A stretch of 23,068 bases of DNA. It comes from Methylotenera_A sp040079935. Lineage in GTDB: Bacteria > Pseudomonadota > Gammaproteobacteria > Burkholderiales > Methylophilaceae. The notes beneath the pieces were generated by a model. That model saw only the letters and a list, made by a program, of their open reading frames with translations. It was not told the origin of the DNA and ran no database searches. Shown in pieces: positions 1 through 7,224 of this stretch (its first letter is position 1; each line of letters begins with the position of its first letter). Location: the NCBI GenBank assembly GCA_040079935.1, contig JBEBJI010000029.1, forward strand, positions 1 to 23,068. The letters are read 5' to 3'. The position numbers and the translations under genes were made by a program.

Positions 1-1551
1 GTGACTGGTGGCCCTGCAAATTTGAATGTTTATAATTTGATTGATTTAGCTGAGGCTTGCCACAGCCATACTTCCAACGAGATGCTCAAAACTTTGCAAG
101 AGCACAAACGTTTTTTAGATTTCGTAGTACATTTTACGGACGAGCAAGGGAAGATGGCGTATTTACGTGTTTCCGGCAAGCCAGTATTCAGCAATAAAGG
201 TGGCTTTATTGGTTACCGAGGGGTTGGTCGGGATGTGACAGAAATGATGGCGCTTAATCGCCGTGTAGAGTTTTTGGCTTCGCATGACGAACTGACTGGA
301 TTGCCAAATCGAAGCCTGTTTAGACAACGCTTAGAACATGCCATTGCAAAGGCGGAGCGCACTGGGCAACAAGTGTTGTTGCTATTTTTTGATTTGGATC
401 GTTTCAAGCTAGTCAACGATACCCTTGGGCACGAGGCTGGCGATCAATTGTTGATGATGGCAACCAAGCGCATTGCCGAAAAAGCGCGTGCGACTGATGC
501 CTTGTGCAGGCTGGGCGGCGATGAGTTTGTGATGGTGATGGAAGGCGCATCACCACAAGATGGACACCGTTTAGTGCGCGATATTATTGCCGCATTTTCA
601 ACGCCATTTGAAATCGAAAAACAAAAAGTATATTGCACTACCAGCATTGGTGTGAGCGTTTACCCGGATGATACGACAGACCCGCAAACGCTGGTGGTGT
701 ATGCCGATTTAGCCATGTACCGTGCAAAACAAAATGGTCGCAATGACTTTGAGTTCTATACAAGCAACCTTAATTTTATCGCGCATCAATGGCTGGATAT
801 GGAAAATGGCATCCGACATGCCCTTAAAGAGAAGCAATTTTTTGTACTGTTTCAGCCGCAAGTAGAAAATGAAAAAAATAAATTGGTTGGCATGGAGGCT
901 TTATTAAGGTGGCGTCACCCTGAACGTGGACTGATTCCACCGCTGGAATTTATCAAAATTGCTGAGCAATCCTCGCTCATTAACCAGATCGGCGAGTTTG
1001 TAATAGAGGAGACTTGTAGACAGCTACGTGATTGGCTGGATAGAGGATTTAATGTGCCTAAGATTTCCGTCAATATCTCAGCGCGTCATTTACGCTCAGA
1101 GTCTTTAGTTAAAATGTTAAACGCGGCCACCTTTAAATATGGCGTTTCACCTAAGATGCTATGTATTGAAATTACTGAGCATGCCTTGTTAGAAGAAGGC
1201 GACGTGGTCAAGAAAAATATGCGCTTAATTAAAGAGGCTGGATTTAGTATCTCTTTAGATGATTTTGGTATGGGTCATTCATCGTTGCTATATCTTAAAC
1301 GCTGGGCGGTGGATGAAGTAAAAATTGACCGTACTTTTGTGGATGGCTTGGTTAACAGTGCGGAAGATCGCGTCATAGTAAATGCCATTGTAGCGCTGGG
1401 CGACGCGCTAAGCTTGCAGTTGGTGGGTGAGGGTGTAGAAAATCAAATGCAAGCAGACATTTTGGCCGCTAGCGGCTGCAGAAATGTGCAAGGTTACTTT
1501 TACTCACCACCACTTGTAGCGAAAGAAATGGAAAGTTGGTTGAAAAAGTAG
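1..1551 (+). CDS. PAS-GGDEF-EAL cyclic-di-GMP signalling protein (5' end outside window)
   Basis: Predicted diguanylate cyclase/phosphodiesterase controlling c-di-GMP. Numbering is from the first codon visible. Residues 1-80 end a PAS/PAC domain (GYRGVGRDVTE). The GGDEF domain follows: GGDEF at 172-176 is intact, and RATD at 163-166, five residues before it, matches the inhibitory I-site RxxD. The EAL domain keeps EAL (299-301), N358, E390, D420/D421, K441 and E477, the residues that bind metal and substrate in active phosphodiesterases. Loop 6 reads DDFGMGHSSL where DDFGTGYSSL is usual. Both activities could therefore be present, which cannot be decided from sequence. The first codon is GTG, but there is no ribosome site to judge and the PAS fold looks cut, so the true start is probably upstream, where sensor or membrane segments would lie. 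It converges on the rhlE-type gene. Confidence 0.93.
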   Translation: MTGGPANLNVYNLIDLAEACHSHTSNEMLKTLQEHKRFLDFVVHFTDEQGKMAYLRVSGKPVFSNKGGFIGYRGVGRDVTEMMALNRRVEFLASHDELTGLPNRSLFRQRLEHAIAKAERTGQQVLLLFFDLDRFKLVNDTLGHEAGDQLLMMATKRIAEKARATDALCRLGGDEFVMVMEGASPQDGHRLVRDIIAAFSTPFEIEKQKVYCTTSIGVSVYPDDTTDPQTLVVYADLAMYRAKQNGRNDFEFYTSNLNFIAHQWLDMENGIRHALKEKQFFVLFQPQVENEKNKLVGMEALLRWRHPERGLIPPLEFIKIAEQSSLINQIGEFVIEETCRQLRDWLDRGFNVPKISVNISARHLRSESLVKMLNAATFKYGVSPKMLCIEITEHALLEEGDVVKKNMRLIKEAGFSISLDDFGMGHSSLLYLKRWAVDEVKIDRTFVDGLVNSAEDRVIVNAIVALGDALSLQLVGEGVENQMQADILAASGCRNVQGYFYSPPLVAKEMESWLKK

Positions 1552-1572
1552 GGCTTAGTTAGCCTTATTTAT
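1550..1572 (+). terminator. Weak candidate terminator between convergent genes
   Basis: A 6-bp stem (1550-1555 with 1561-1566, one G-U pair, 5-nt loop TAGTT) starts inside the stop codon of the GGDEF-EAL gene and is followed by ATTTATTT. On the opposite strand the same hairpin is followed by CTACTTTTT, so it could also end the helicase transcript. The stem is short. Confidence 0.35.
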
Positions 1573-2996
1573 TTGCTGGCCCTTAAACCACCCAGTAAAG
1601 CCGCTACTGGCAGCTTGCGATTGATCCCAGACAAGTTTTTTGTACTGTCGGTATTAGTTACGTTAGGCTCGTAGGGTTTATCAAACCAAGGGTCTGCAGA
1701 AGGTTTACGCGTGTGTTGACGCGGCTTGGCAGCATGTTTCGTTCTGTTTGAATCAATCGCATCATTTTGAGCATGGCTGGAAGCCTTATGGTTATTGGCT
1801 TGCAGGTCAGTGCTTGAGCGCTTATGTCCAGTAGCAGTTGTTTTAACGTCCGCTTTTTCTTTTTCAATGCTACGTTTAATCAGCTTTTCAATTTCCGCTA
1901 AGTATTTTTCTTCATCTTCGCACACTAAAGAAATCGCTACACCACTAGCGCCAGCGCGGCCTGTGCGACCGATACGATGCACATAATCTTCTGGCGCACT
2001 GGGTATTTCGTAGTTAATCACCATCGGCAAATCGCTAATATCTAAGCCTCGAGCAGCTACATCAGTGGCGATGAGCGCAATAATTTTGCCAGCCTTAAAG
2101 GCATCTAATGCTTCTAAACGTTCCTTTTGCGATTTATCGCCATGAATCGATTCGGCGGCAATCCCTTCTTTTTGTAAGGCACGACTTAAGCGGCTGGCTG
2201 TGATCTTAGTTTTAGTGAAAACAATCACTTGCTTATTGTCTTCAGCTTTGAGTAATTGTGTCAGCAACGCTTGTTTTTTGCTTTGCTCCACCAAATACAC
2301 TTTCTGCGTGACGTTTTCAGCAGTGGCATTGCTGCGCGCCACTTCTATGAGCGTTGGATTGGTTAAAAAATCATCCGCTAACTTTTTGATTTCATTTGAA
2401 AATGTGGCAGAGAACATCAAGTTTTGACGCTGTTTTGGCAATAAAGCCAAAATGCGTTTCAAATCTGGCATAAAACCCATGTCCAACATTCTATCGGCTT
2501 CATCCAAAACTAAAATTTGTACTTGACCAAGGTTAAGTGTTTTTTGCTCCACGTGGTCCAACAAGCGGCCAGGCGTTGCGACTAAAATCTCAACCCCAGT
2601 TTTTAAATGCGGTGTTTGAGTTTTAATATCTACACCACCAAAAACCACCAAGCTTTTTAGCGGTGTATGTTTGGCGTAAACCTTGATGCTTTCTTCCACT
2701 TGAATCGCCAATTCACGCGTTGGCGTAAGCACCAGCGCGCGTATTGGATGTTTGGCGGGTGATGTGCTACCACTTGCAAACGGTAATAATTTCTGCAAAA
2801 TCGGCAGCGCGAACGCTGCCGTTTTACCTGTACCTGTTTGCGCGCCAGCCATCAAATCTTTGCCTTGCAAAGCCAATGGAATGGCTTGTGCTTGGATTGG
2901 TGTAGGCGTTGTGTAGCCAGTCTCGCTAATCGCCTTTAATAAAGGCGTTGCGAGTCCTAAGGCATCAAATTGTATTGCTTCTGTCATGATTTCCAT
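1569..2996 (-). CDS. rhlE: DEAD-box ATP-dependent RNA helicase, RhlE type
   Basis: Cytoplasmic RNA helicase, likely acting on structured rRNA or mRNA. All core motifs are present in order: Q motif (TPIQAQAIP), Walker A AQTGTGKT, PTREL, TPGR, DEAD in LDEADRMLDMGF, SAT, then in the second RecA lobe VIVFTKTK, ATDVAARGLD and HRIGRTGRAG. The tail after about residue 375 is basic and hydrophilic and ends in RKLPVAALLGGLRASK. The closest family I recall is E. coli RhlE. The ATG at 2996 overlaps the stop of the upstream helicase by one base (TAATG), which suggests translational coupling. A second in-frame ATG at 2987 has GGAAA just before it and gives a start MTEAIQFDALGL, more like other RhlE proteins, so 2987 may be the real start. 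Confidence 0.93.
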   Translation of the reverse strand: MEIMTEAIQFDALGLATPLLKAISETGYTTPTPIQAQAIPLALQGKDLMAGAQTGTGKTAAFALPILQKLLPFASGSTSPAKHPIRALVLTPTRELAIQVEESIKVYAKHTPLKSLVVFGGVDIKTQTPHLKTGVEILVATPGRLLDHVEQKTLNLGQVQILVLDEADRMLDMGFMPDLKRILALLPKQRQNLMFSATFSNEIKKLADDFLTNPTLIEVARSNATAENVTQKVYLVEQSKKQALLTQLLKAEDNKQVIVFTKTKITASRLSRALQKEGIAAESIHGDKSQKERLEALDAFKAGKIIALIATDVAARGLDISDLPMVINYEIPSAPEDYVHRIGRTGRAGASGVAISLVCEDEEKYLAEIEKLIKRSIEKEKADVKTTATGHKRSSTDLQANNHKASSHAQNDAIDSNRTKHAAKPRQHTRKPSADPWFDKPYEPNVTNTDSTKNLSGINRKLPVAALLGGLRASK

Positions 2997-4819
2997 TAAG
3001 CAAAGCTACGTGGACGACGTGGCGCAGAGTCACCACCAGTGCGTGCAGGGCGATCGCCAGCTGGACGTGGGCGCGGATTGCCAAATTTTTCGCCAGCATT
3101 CGTTTTAGAAAAGTCTCCGCGTGGCGTATCGTTACGTGTCGCATTTGCGCGTGGTGTAGAACGAGCACCTTCAGAACGGCTAGGACGCGCACCAAAGCTA
3201 CCTTCTGGCTTGCGGCCAAACGATTGATTCGCGCCTCTTTCGCCGAAGCCTTTGCTTAATTCACGTGCAAATTGCATATCGGTATCTTTGGTATAACTAC
3301 GGCTATTGCCATTCACTTCTCCGGAGCTTTCACGTGGAGTGCGATTTCCAGCAAATTCGTTGCCAAAACGTTCACGGTTTGGTGCTGGGCGATCACTTCT
3401 GTCCGCAAAGCTACGGCCTGCAGGGCGCGCACCATCATGCGTGCGCTCTTTGTTGCGGTCGTTAAAGCCGCCGCTTCTTGGGCCATAAGACTTCTCTCCA
3501 TCTGCGCGGCTAGCAGGTTTTTCACCCATGATCCGGTCGCCGAAACTGCCACGCGCATTATCACGTGGCTGATAACCACCGCGACCGCCAGGCGTATGCG
3601 CTGCGCGCTCATTACGACCACCTCTGGAAGGCGCGCCCCTATTGCCTCGTGGAGCATCTTTTCCGGAACTTGCATTAAAAGCGCGCTTTGGTTCAAAACC
3701 TTCCACAACGGCTGGCTCCATACGATTGCCAGTAAATTGTTCAATTTTGCGTAAAATATGTCTATCCATATTTGATGCGAATGAAATCGCAATACCACTA
3801 GCACCCGCGCGACCTGTACGGCCGATACGATGCACGTAATCTTCTGCAAATTTTGGTAAATCGTAATTAATCACGTGTGAAATACCTTGCACGTCAATAC
3901 CGCGTGCCGCAACGTCAGTTGCAACTAGCACTTTTACATCACCATGACGCAACTTTGTCAGCGTGCGGTTACGCGCACCCTGTGTCATATCACCATGCAA
4001 AGCTGCTGTTTTGTGGCCAGCTGCGTATAAGTCTTCTGCCAGCAAATCAGCATGGCGCTTAGTGCTGGTGAAAATAATGGCTTGATTCATGTCTGGCGCT
4101 ATCAACAAATGCTCAAGCAATTTGTTTTTGTGCGTCATGTCATCTACATAATGCAGACGTTGCTCAATGTTTGCGTGTTTTTCTTTTTGGCCAGCCACTT
4201 GAATAGTTTTTGGATTTTTCAAGATCTGTTTGGCGATACGCGCAATGTCGCCATCTAAAGTGGCAGAGAATAATAGCGTTTGGCGTTCAGCCGTCAGTTG
4301 GCTGCAAATACGCTCAACGTCAGGCAAAAAGCCCATGTCCAACATTCTATCGGCTTCGTCTAAAATCAACATTTGTAAACGCGATAAATCAATGCGGCCG
4401 CGTTCCATGTGGTCTAGTAAGCGACCTGGCGTTGCTACCAAAATATCTAATGGTTGCGATAACAATTTGTTTTGTAATGGGTAAGGCATGCCACCCACGA
4501 TACTAACGGTGCGGGCGCGGATGAATTTACCGTATTTGCGCGCTGCTTCATTCACTTGCGCTGCAAGTTCACGTGTTGGCACAAGTACCAAAATGCGTGG
4601 GCCGCGGCTTTTAAGCGCGTGCGGTGTTGCCAGTAAGTTTAAAGCAGGCAACATAAATGCTGCGGTTTTACCAGTGCCTGTTTGGGCGCTGGCCATCAAG
4701 TCGTTACCAGCGGTAATCACAGGTATCGCTTGCGCTTGAATAGCGGTTGGGGTGGTGTAGCCAGACTCTTCGATTGCACGAAGTAAGGCAGGATCAAGAT
4801 TTAATAATTCAAAAGACAA
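2996..4819 (-). CDS. DEAD-box RNA helicase with long Gly/Arg-rich tail
   Basis: Second DEAD-box helicase, 607 residues from the chosen start, upstream of and overlapping the rhlE-type gene. Motifs: Q motif (TAIQAQAIP), Walker A AQTGTGKT at 45-52, PTREL, LDEADRMLDMGF, SAT, ATDVAARGID, HRIGRTGRAG. From about residue 375 the protein is a low-complexity tail of roughly 230 residues rich in G, R, S, N and D, with RGG-like clusters and repeated SFG/GFG elements. Such tails bind RNA without sequence specificity and are probably disordered. I chose TTG at 4819 because AAAGGGA lies six bases upstream and the product then starts MSFELLNLDPALL, as in RhlE/SrmB relatives. The frame stays open to another TTG at 4855, which has no good ribosome site. 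The nearest paralogue is its own downstream neighbour. Confidence 0.92.
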   Translation of the reverse strand: MSFELLNLDPALLRAIEESGYTTPTAIQAQAIPVITAGNDLMASAQTGTGKTAAFMLPALNLLATPHALKSRGPRILVLVPTRELAAQVNEAARKYGKFIRARTVSIVGGMPYPLQNKLLSQPLDILVATPGRLLDHMERGRIDLSRLQMLILDEADRMLDMGFLPDVERICSQLTAERQTLLFSATLDGDIARIAKQILKNPKTIQVAGQKEKHANIEQRLHYVDDMTHKNKLLEHLLIAPDMNQAIIFTSTKRHADLLAEDLYAAGHKTAALHGDMTQGARNRTLTKLRHGDVKVLVATDVAARGIDVQGISHVINYDLPKFAEDYVHRIGRTGRAGASGIAISFASNMDRHILRKIEQFTGNRMEPAVVEGFEPKRAFNASSGKDAPRGNRGAPSRGGRNERAAHTPGGRGGYQPRDNARGSFGDRIMGEKPASRADGEKSYGPRSGGFNDRNKERTHDGARPAGRSFADRSDRPAPNRERFGNEFAGNRTPRESSGEVNGNSRSYTKDTDMQFARELSKGFGERGANQSFGRKPEGSFGARPSRSEGARSTPRANATRNDTPRGDFSKTNAGEKFGNPRPRPAGDRPARTGGDSAPRRPRSFA

Positions 4820-5085
4820 AGTATGTCCCTTTCTATAAGTAACAAAAGGGCGCAAGCAAGCACATTAAGAGTTGAAAGTATGTTTTAAAAACATAAAGTT
4901 ATCAACATAAAACGCGAAAAGCACTAAATTTAATAAAACAGTATTAAGATGCTTTTTACTAGCGCACGGGCACAGCCGCTAACCAGTAAAAGATAGATTC
5001 TCATCTATATGATAGTCACTTCAACATTTCACGAGTGACAGAGGGTCAGGGCAATGAATTTAAAACTTCTAAAAGCTTCAAAGTT
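4820..5085 (-). promoter_or_regulatory. Long structured 5' leader of the helicase operon
   Basis: If transcription starts about seven bases after the consensus -10 at 5092-5097, the mRNA has a leader of about 265 nt with no convincing gene in it. Successive stem-loops can be read on the minus strand: GTCACT/AGTGAC (5015-5039, 13-nt loop), ATAGAT/ATCTAT (4993-5008, 4-nt loop), and a larger one at 4954-4991 with arms TTTTACT/AGTAAAA and inner AGCG/CGCT. A fourth is the AT-rich palindrome at 4879-4895. Long leaders are known for cold-shock and DEAD-box helicase mRNAs; regulation here is inference. This also accounts for the gene-free stretch left of typA. Confidence 0.5.
4877..4905 (-). promoter_or_regulatory. 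Possible secondary promoter before the helicase genes
   Basis: On the minus strand TTGATA (4900-4905) is followed after 17 bases by CATACT (4877-4882), a fair sigma-70 match about 58 bases before the TTG start. The spacer and -10 overlap a near-perfect palindrome (4879-4895, arms TATGTTTT/AAAACATA), which could equally be a leader stem-loop. It is weaker than the promoter at 5092-5119. Confidence 0.3.
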
Positions 5086-5091
5086 GCGCGC

Positions 5092-5119
5092 ATTATAAAC
5101 ATTTATTCTGCTTTGTCAA
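5092..5119 (-). promoter_or_regulatory. Consensus sigma-70 promoter for the helicase operon
   Basis: On the minus strand a perfect -35 TTGACA (5114-5119) and a perfect -10 TATAAT (5092-5097) are separated by 16 bases. No other promoter in the window matches the consensus so well. It faces the two helicase genes, and the predicted start is near 5085. The -35 lies within the first of two 14-bp direct repeats (5115-5128 and 5135-5148). Confidence 0.75.
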
Positions 5120-5150
5120 AGGTTTATTCACTAGGTCAAAAGCTTATTGT

Positions 5151-5174
5151 GGCGAGTTGTGTTAAACTCTCGCC
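5151..5174 (+). promoter_or_regulatory. Stem-loop just upstream of typA
   Basis: GGCG (5151-5154) pairs with CGCC (5171-5174) and AGTT (5155-5158) with AACT (5165-5168), leaving a CT bulge and the loop GTGTTA. The hairpin ends 11 bases before the first candidate typA ATG (5186), and no strong ribosome site follows it. It may be part of the typA leader; the function is unknown. Confidence 0.35.
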
Positions 5175-5197
5175 CTTTCAAACATATGGCAGTTCAC

Positions 5198-7021
5198 ATG
5201 TCTACTACCCCAAATTCTCGAAATCTGCGCAATGTCGCAATTATCGCCCACGTTGACCATGGCAAAACCACCATGGTGGATAAGCTTTTACAGCAAGCGG
5301 GCACTTTTTCAGCGCATCATGCCATTGTAGAGCGCGTGATGGATAGCAACGACCTTGAAAAAGAGCGTGGCATTACTATTTTGGCCAAAAATACCGCTGT
5401 GGTTTATGAAGGCACACACATTAATATCGTCGATACGCCAGGCCACGCCGACTTCGGTGGCGAGGTTGAACGCGTATTGGGCATGGTGGATGGCGTTGTA
5501 TTGTTAGTCGATGCGGTTGAAGGTCCTATGCCACAAACTAGATTTGTAACTAAAAAAGCGCTGGCACTAGGTTTGAAGCCAATCGTAGTAATCAATAAAG
5601 TTGACCGCCCAGGTGCGCGTTGCGATTGGGTAATTAATCATACATTTGATTTATTTGCCAATTTAGGTGCGACCGATGAGCAATTAGATTTCCCTGTTGT
5701 ATATGCTTCGGCAATTAACGGTTATGCCATGCTAGACATGAAAACGCCATCTGACAATATGCGTGCACTTTTTGACACGATACTAACCCACGTGAGACCA
5801 CCAGTGGGCGATCCGGAAGCGCCATTACAGTTGCAAATTTCTGCATTAGATTATTCAACCTACACTGGTCGCTTAGGTGTTGGCCGCGTACGTAACGGCA
5901 AAATAAAACCTGGCCAAAATGTGACAGTAATGAACGAAGATAAACAAATTGCTACAGGCAAAATCAACCAAGTGCTCGGCTTTCAAGGCCTGGAGCGCGT
6001 ACCAGTTGAAGAAGCACTGGCGGGCGATATTGTGATTATTTCTGGCTTGGATGACATTGGTATCGGCTTTACCATTTGTGACCGCGACAATCCAAAAGGT
6101 TTGCCGCATTTGGGCGTGGATGAGCCAACGCTGACGATGGACTTTATGGTGAATACTTCGCCGCTTGCAGGTACAGAGGGCAAGTTTGTAACTAGCCGCC
6201 AAATTCGCGATCGTTTAACTAAAGAGCTTTTAGTCAACGTAGCTTTGCGTGTGGATGAAACCGCAGATGCGGATATATTCCGCGTTTCTGGCCGTGGTGA
6301 ATTACACCTGACTATTTTGCTGGAAACCATGCGCCGCGAAGGCTTTGAAATGGCCGTTGGTAAACCAAAAGTGGTTTACCGTGAAGTGAATGGTGAAAAA
6401 TGTGAGCCGTATGAAATATTAACGGTGGATTTAGAAGATGAACACCAAGGTGCAGCGATGGAAGAACTTGGCCGCCGCCGTGGTGAAATGCAAAATATGG
6501 AATCCGACGGCAATGGCCGTACGCGGTTGGAATACAAAATCCCTGCTCGCGGTTTAATTGGCTTTCAAGGTGAATTTTTAACCATGACGCGCGGCACTGG
6601 CCTTATGTCACATATTTTTGACGAATACGCGCCAGTCAAACCCGATATGCCAGGTCGTCGCAACGGCGTTTTGATTTCTGCTGAGCATGGCGAAGCAGTG
6701 GCTTACGCACTGTGGAAACTGCAAGACCGCGGCAAAATGTTTGCTGTGCCGGGCGATAAATTGTACGAAGGTATGGTGATTGGTATTCACAGCCGCGATA
6801 ACGATTTGATTGTGAACCCGATTAAAGGCAAACAACTCACCAACGTGCGTTCATCAGGCACGGATGAAGCGGTGCGTTTAATTACGCCAATTGCATTAAC
6901 TTTAGAAAGTGCTGTTGAGTTTATTGATGATGATGAGTTGGTCGAAATTACACCAAAAACCATCCGCATTCGTAAACGCTTTTTGCTAGAGCATGAGCGT
7001 AAACGTTCACTGAAAGAGTAG
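5198..7021 (+). CDS. typA: Ribosome-associated GTPase TypA/BipA
   Basis: Translational GTPase of the EF-G/LepA group. It binds the ribosome and supports 50S assembly and growth under stress such as cold (family knowledge). Seen here: G1 AHVDHGKTTM, switch II DTPGHADFGGEVERVL, G4 NKVD followed by RPGARCDWV, and G5 ASAING. The beta-barrel, EF-G-like domains and the BipA C-terminal domain follow (ARGLIGFQGEF, TRGTGLMSHIFDEY). From the ATG at 5198 it has 607 residues, the usual BipA length, starting MSTTPNSRNLRNVAIIAHVDHGKT. Another in-frame ATG at 5186 would add MAVH. Neither has a strong Shine-Dalgarno sequence. It is divergent from the DEAD-box helicases, which also take part in ribosome assembly. 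Confidence 0.97.
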   Translation: MSTTPNSRNLRNVAIIAHVDHGKTTMVDKLLQQAGTFSAHHAIVERVMDSNDLEKERGITILAKNTAVVYEGTHINIVDTPGHADFGGEVERVLGMVDGVVLLVDAVEGPMPQTRFVTKKALALGLKPIVVINKVDRPGARCDWVINHTFDLFANLGATDEQLDFPVVYASAINGYAMLDMKTPSDNMRALFDTILTHVRPPVGDPEAPLQLQISALDYSTYTGRLGVGRVRNGKIKPGQNVTVMNEDKQIATGKINQVLGFQGLERVPVEEALAGDIVIISGLDDIGIGFTICDRDNPKGLPHLGVDEPTLTMDFMVNTSPLAGTEGKFVTSRQIRDRLTKELLVNVALRVDETADADIFRVSGRGELHLTILLETMRREGFEMAVGKPKVVYREVNGEKCEPYEILTVDLEDEHQGAAMEELGRRRGEMQNMESDGNGRTRLEYKIPARGLIGFQGEFLTMTRGTGLMSHIFDEYAPVKPDMPGRRNGVLISAEHGEAVAYALWKLQDRGKMFAVPGDKLYEGMVIGIHSRDNDLIVNPIKGKQLTNVRSSGTDEAVRLITPIALTLESAVEFIDDDELVEITPKTIRIRKRFLLEHERKRSLKE

Positions 7022-7032
7022 TTTGAGTAATT

Positions 7033-7060
7033 AAAAAAGCCAGCGTAAGCTGGCTTTTTA
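7033..7060 (+). terminator. Bidirectional terminator between typA and tRNA-Ser
   Basis: GCCAGC (7039-7044), loop GTAA and GCTGGC (7049-7054) form a perfect stem flanked by AAAAAA on the left and TTTTT on the right. It therefore works as an intrinsic terminator on both strands: for typA on plus, and for tRNA-Ser, whose 3' end is three bases away, on minus. Confidence 0.9.
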
Positions 7061-7062
7061 GT

Positions 7063-7153
7063 TGGCGGAAAGGGAGGGATTCGAACCCTCGATACGTTAT
7101 TCACGTACGCCTGATTTCGAGTCAGGTACATTCAACCACTCTGCCACCTTTCC
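7063..7153 (-). tRNA. tRNA-Ser (anticodon CGA)
   Basis: Read on the minus strand, the acceptor GGAAAGG (7147-7153) pairs with CCTTTCC (7067-7073), followed by discriminator G and an encoded CCA (7063-7065). The anticodon arm is CCTGA-CTCGAAA-TCAGG with anticodon CGA (7117-7119), reading UCG. A long variable arm (class II) and the T arm GAGGG-TTCGAAT-CCCTC are present, as expected for tRNA-Ser. The gene lies 71 bases after the ybiT stop on the same strand. Confidence 0.97.
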
Positions 7154-7175
7154 GCATTTTAATCATTAAAACACA

Positions 7176-7212
7176 CGCTCTGCAGTCCAATATCCATGCG
7201 GCTTACAGAGCA
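7176..7212 (-). terminator. Weak hairpin after ybiT
   Basis: GCTCTG (7177-7182) and CAGAGC (7206-7211) form a 6-bp inverted repeat with a 23-base loop in the gap between ybiT and tRNA-Ser. On the minus strand it is followed by GTGTGTTTT rather than a clean T-run. It could weakly end the ybiT transcript; read-through into the tRNA is also possible. Confidence 0.25.
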
Positions 7213-7224
7213 GCTTATTTCAGA

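Noticed and set aside
3272..3849. Long alternative frames on both strands (160 and 178 codons) across the helicase tail
   Set aside because: They lie over the Gly/Arg-rich tail, whose skewed codon use leaves other frames open. No ribosome sites or recognisable domains, and the helicase frame is intact.
4900..4910. DnaA-box-like TTATCAACA
   Set aside because: One mismatch to TTATCCACA, a single isolated copy, and no origin context.
5035..5256. Plus-strand frame of 73 codons upstream of typA
   Set aside because: It overlaps the strong opposing promoter and the typA start in another frame; no recognisable protein.
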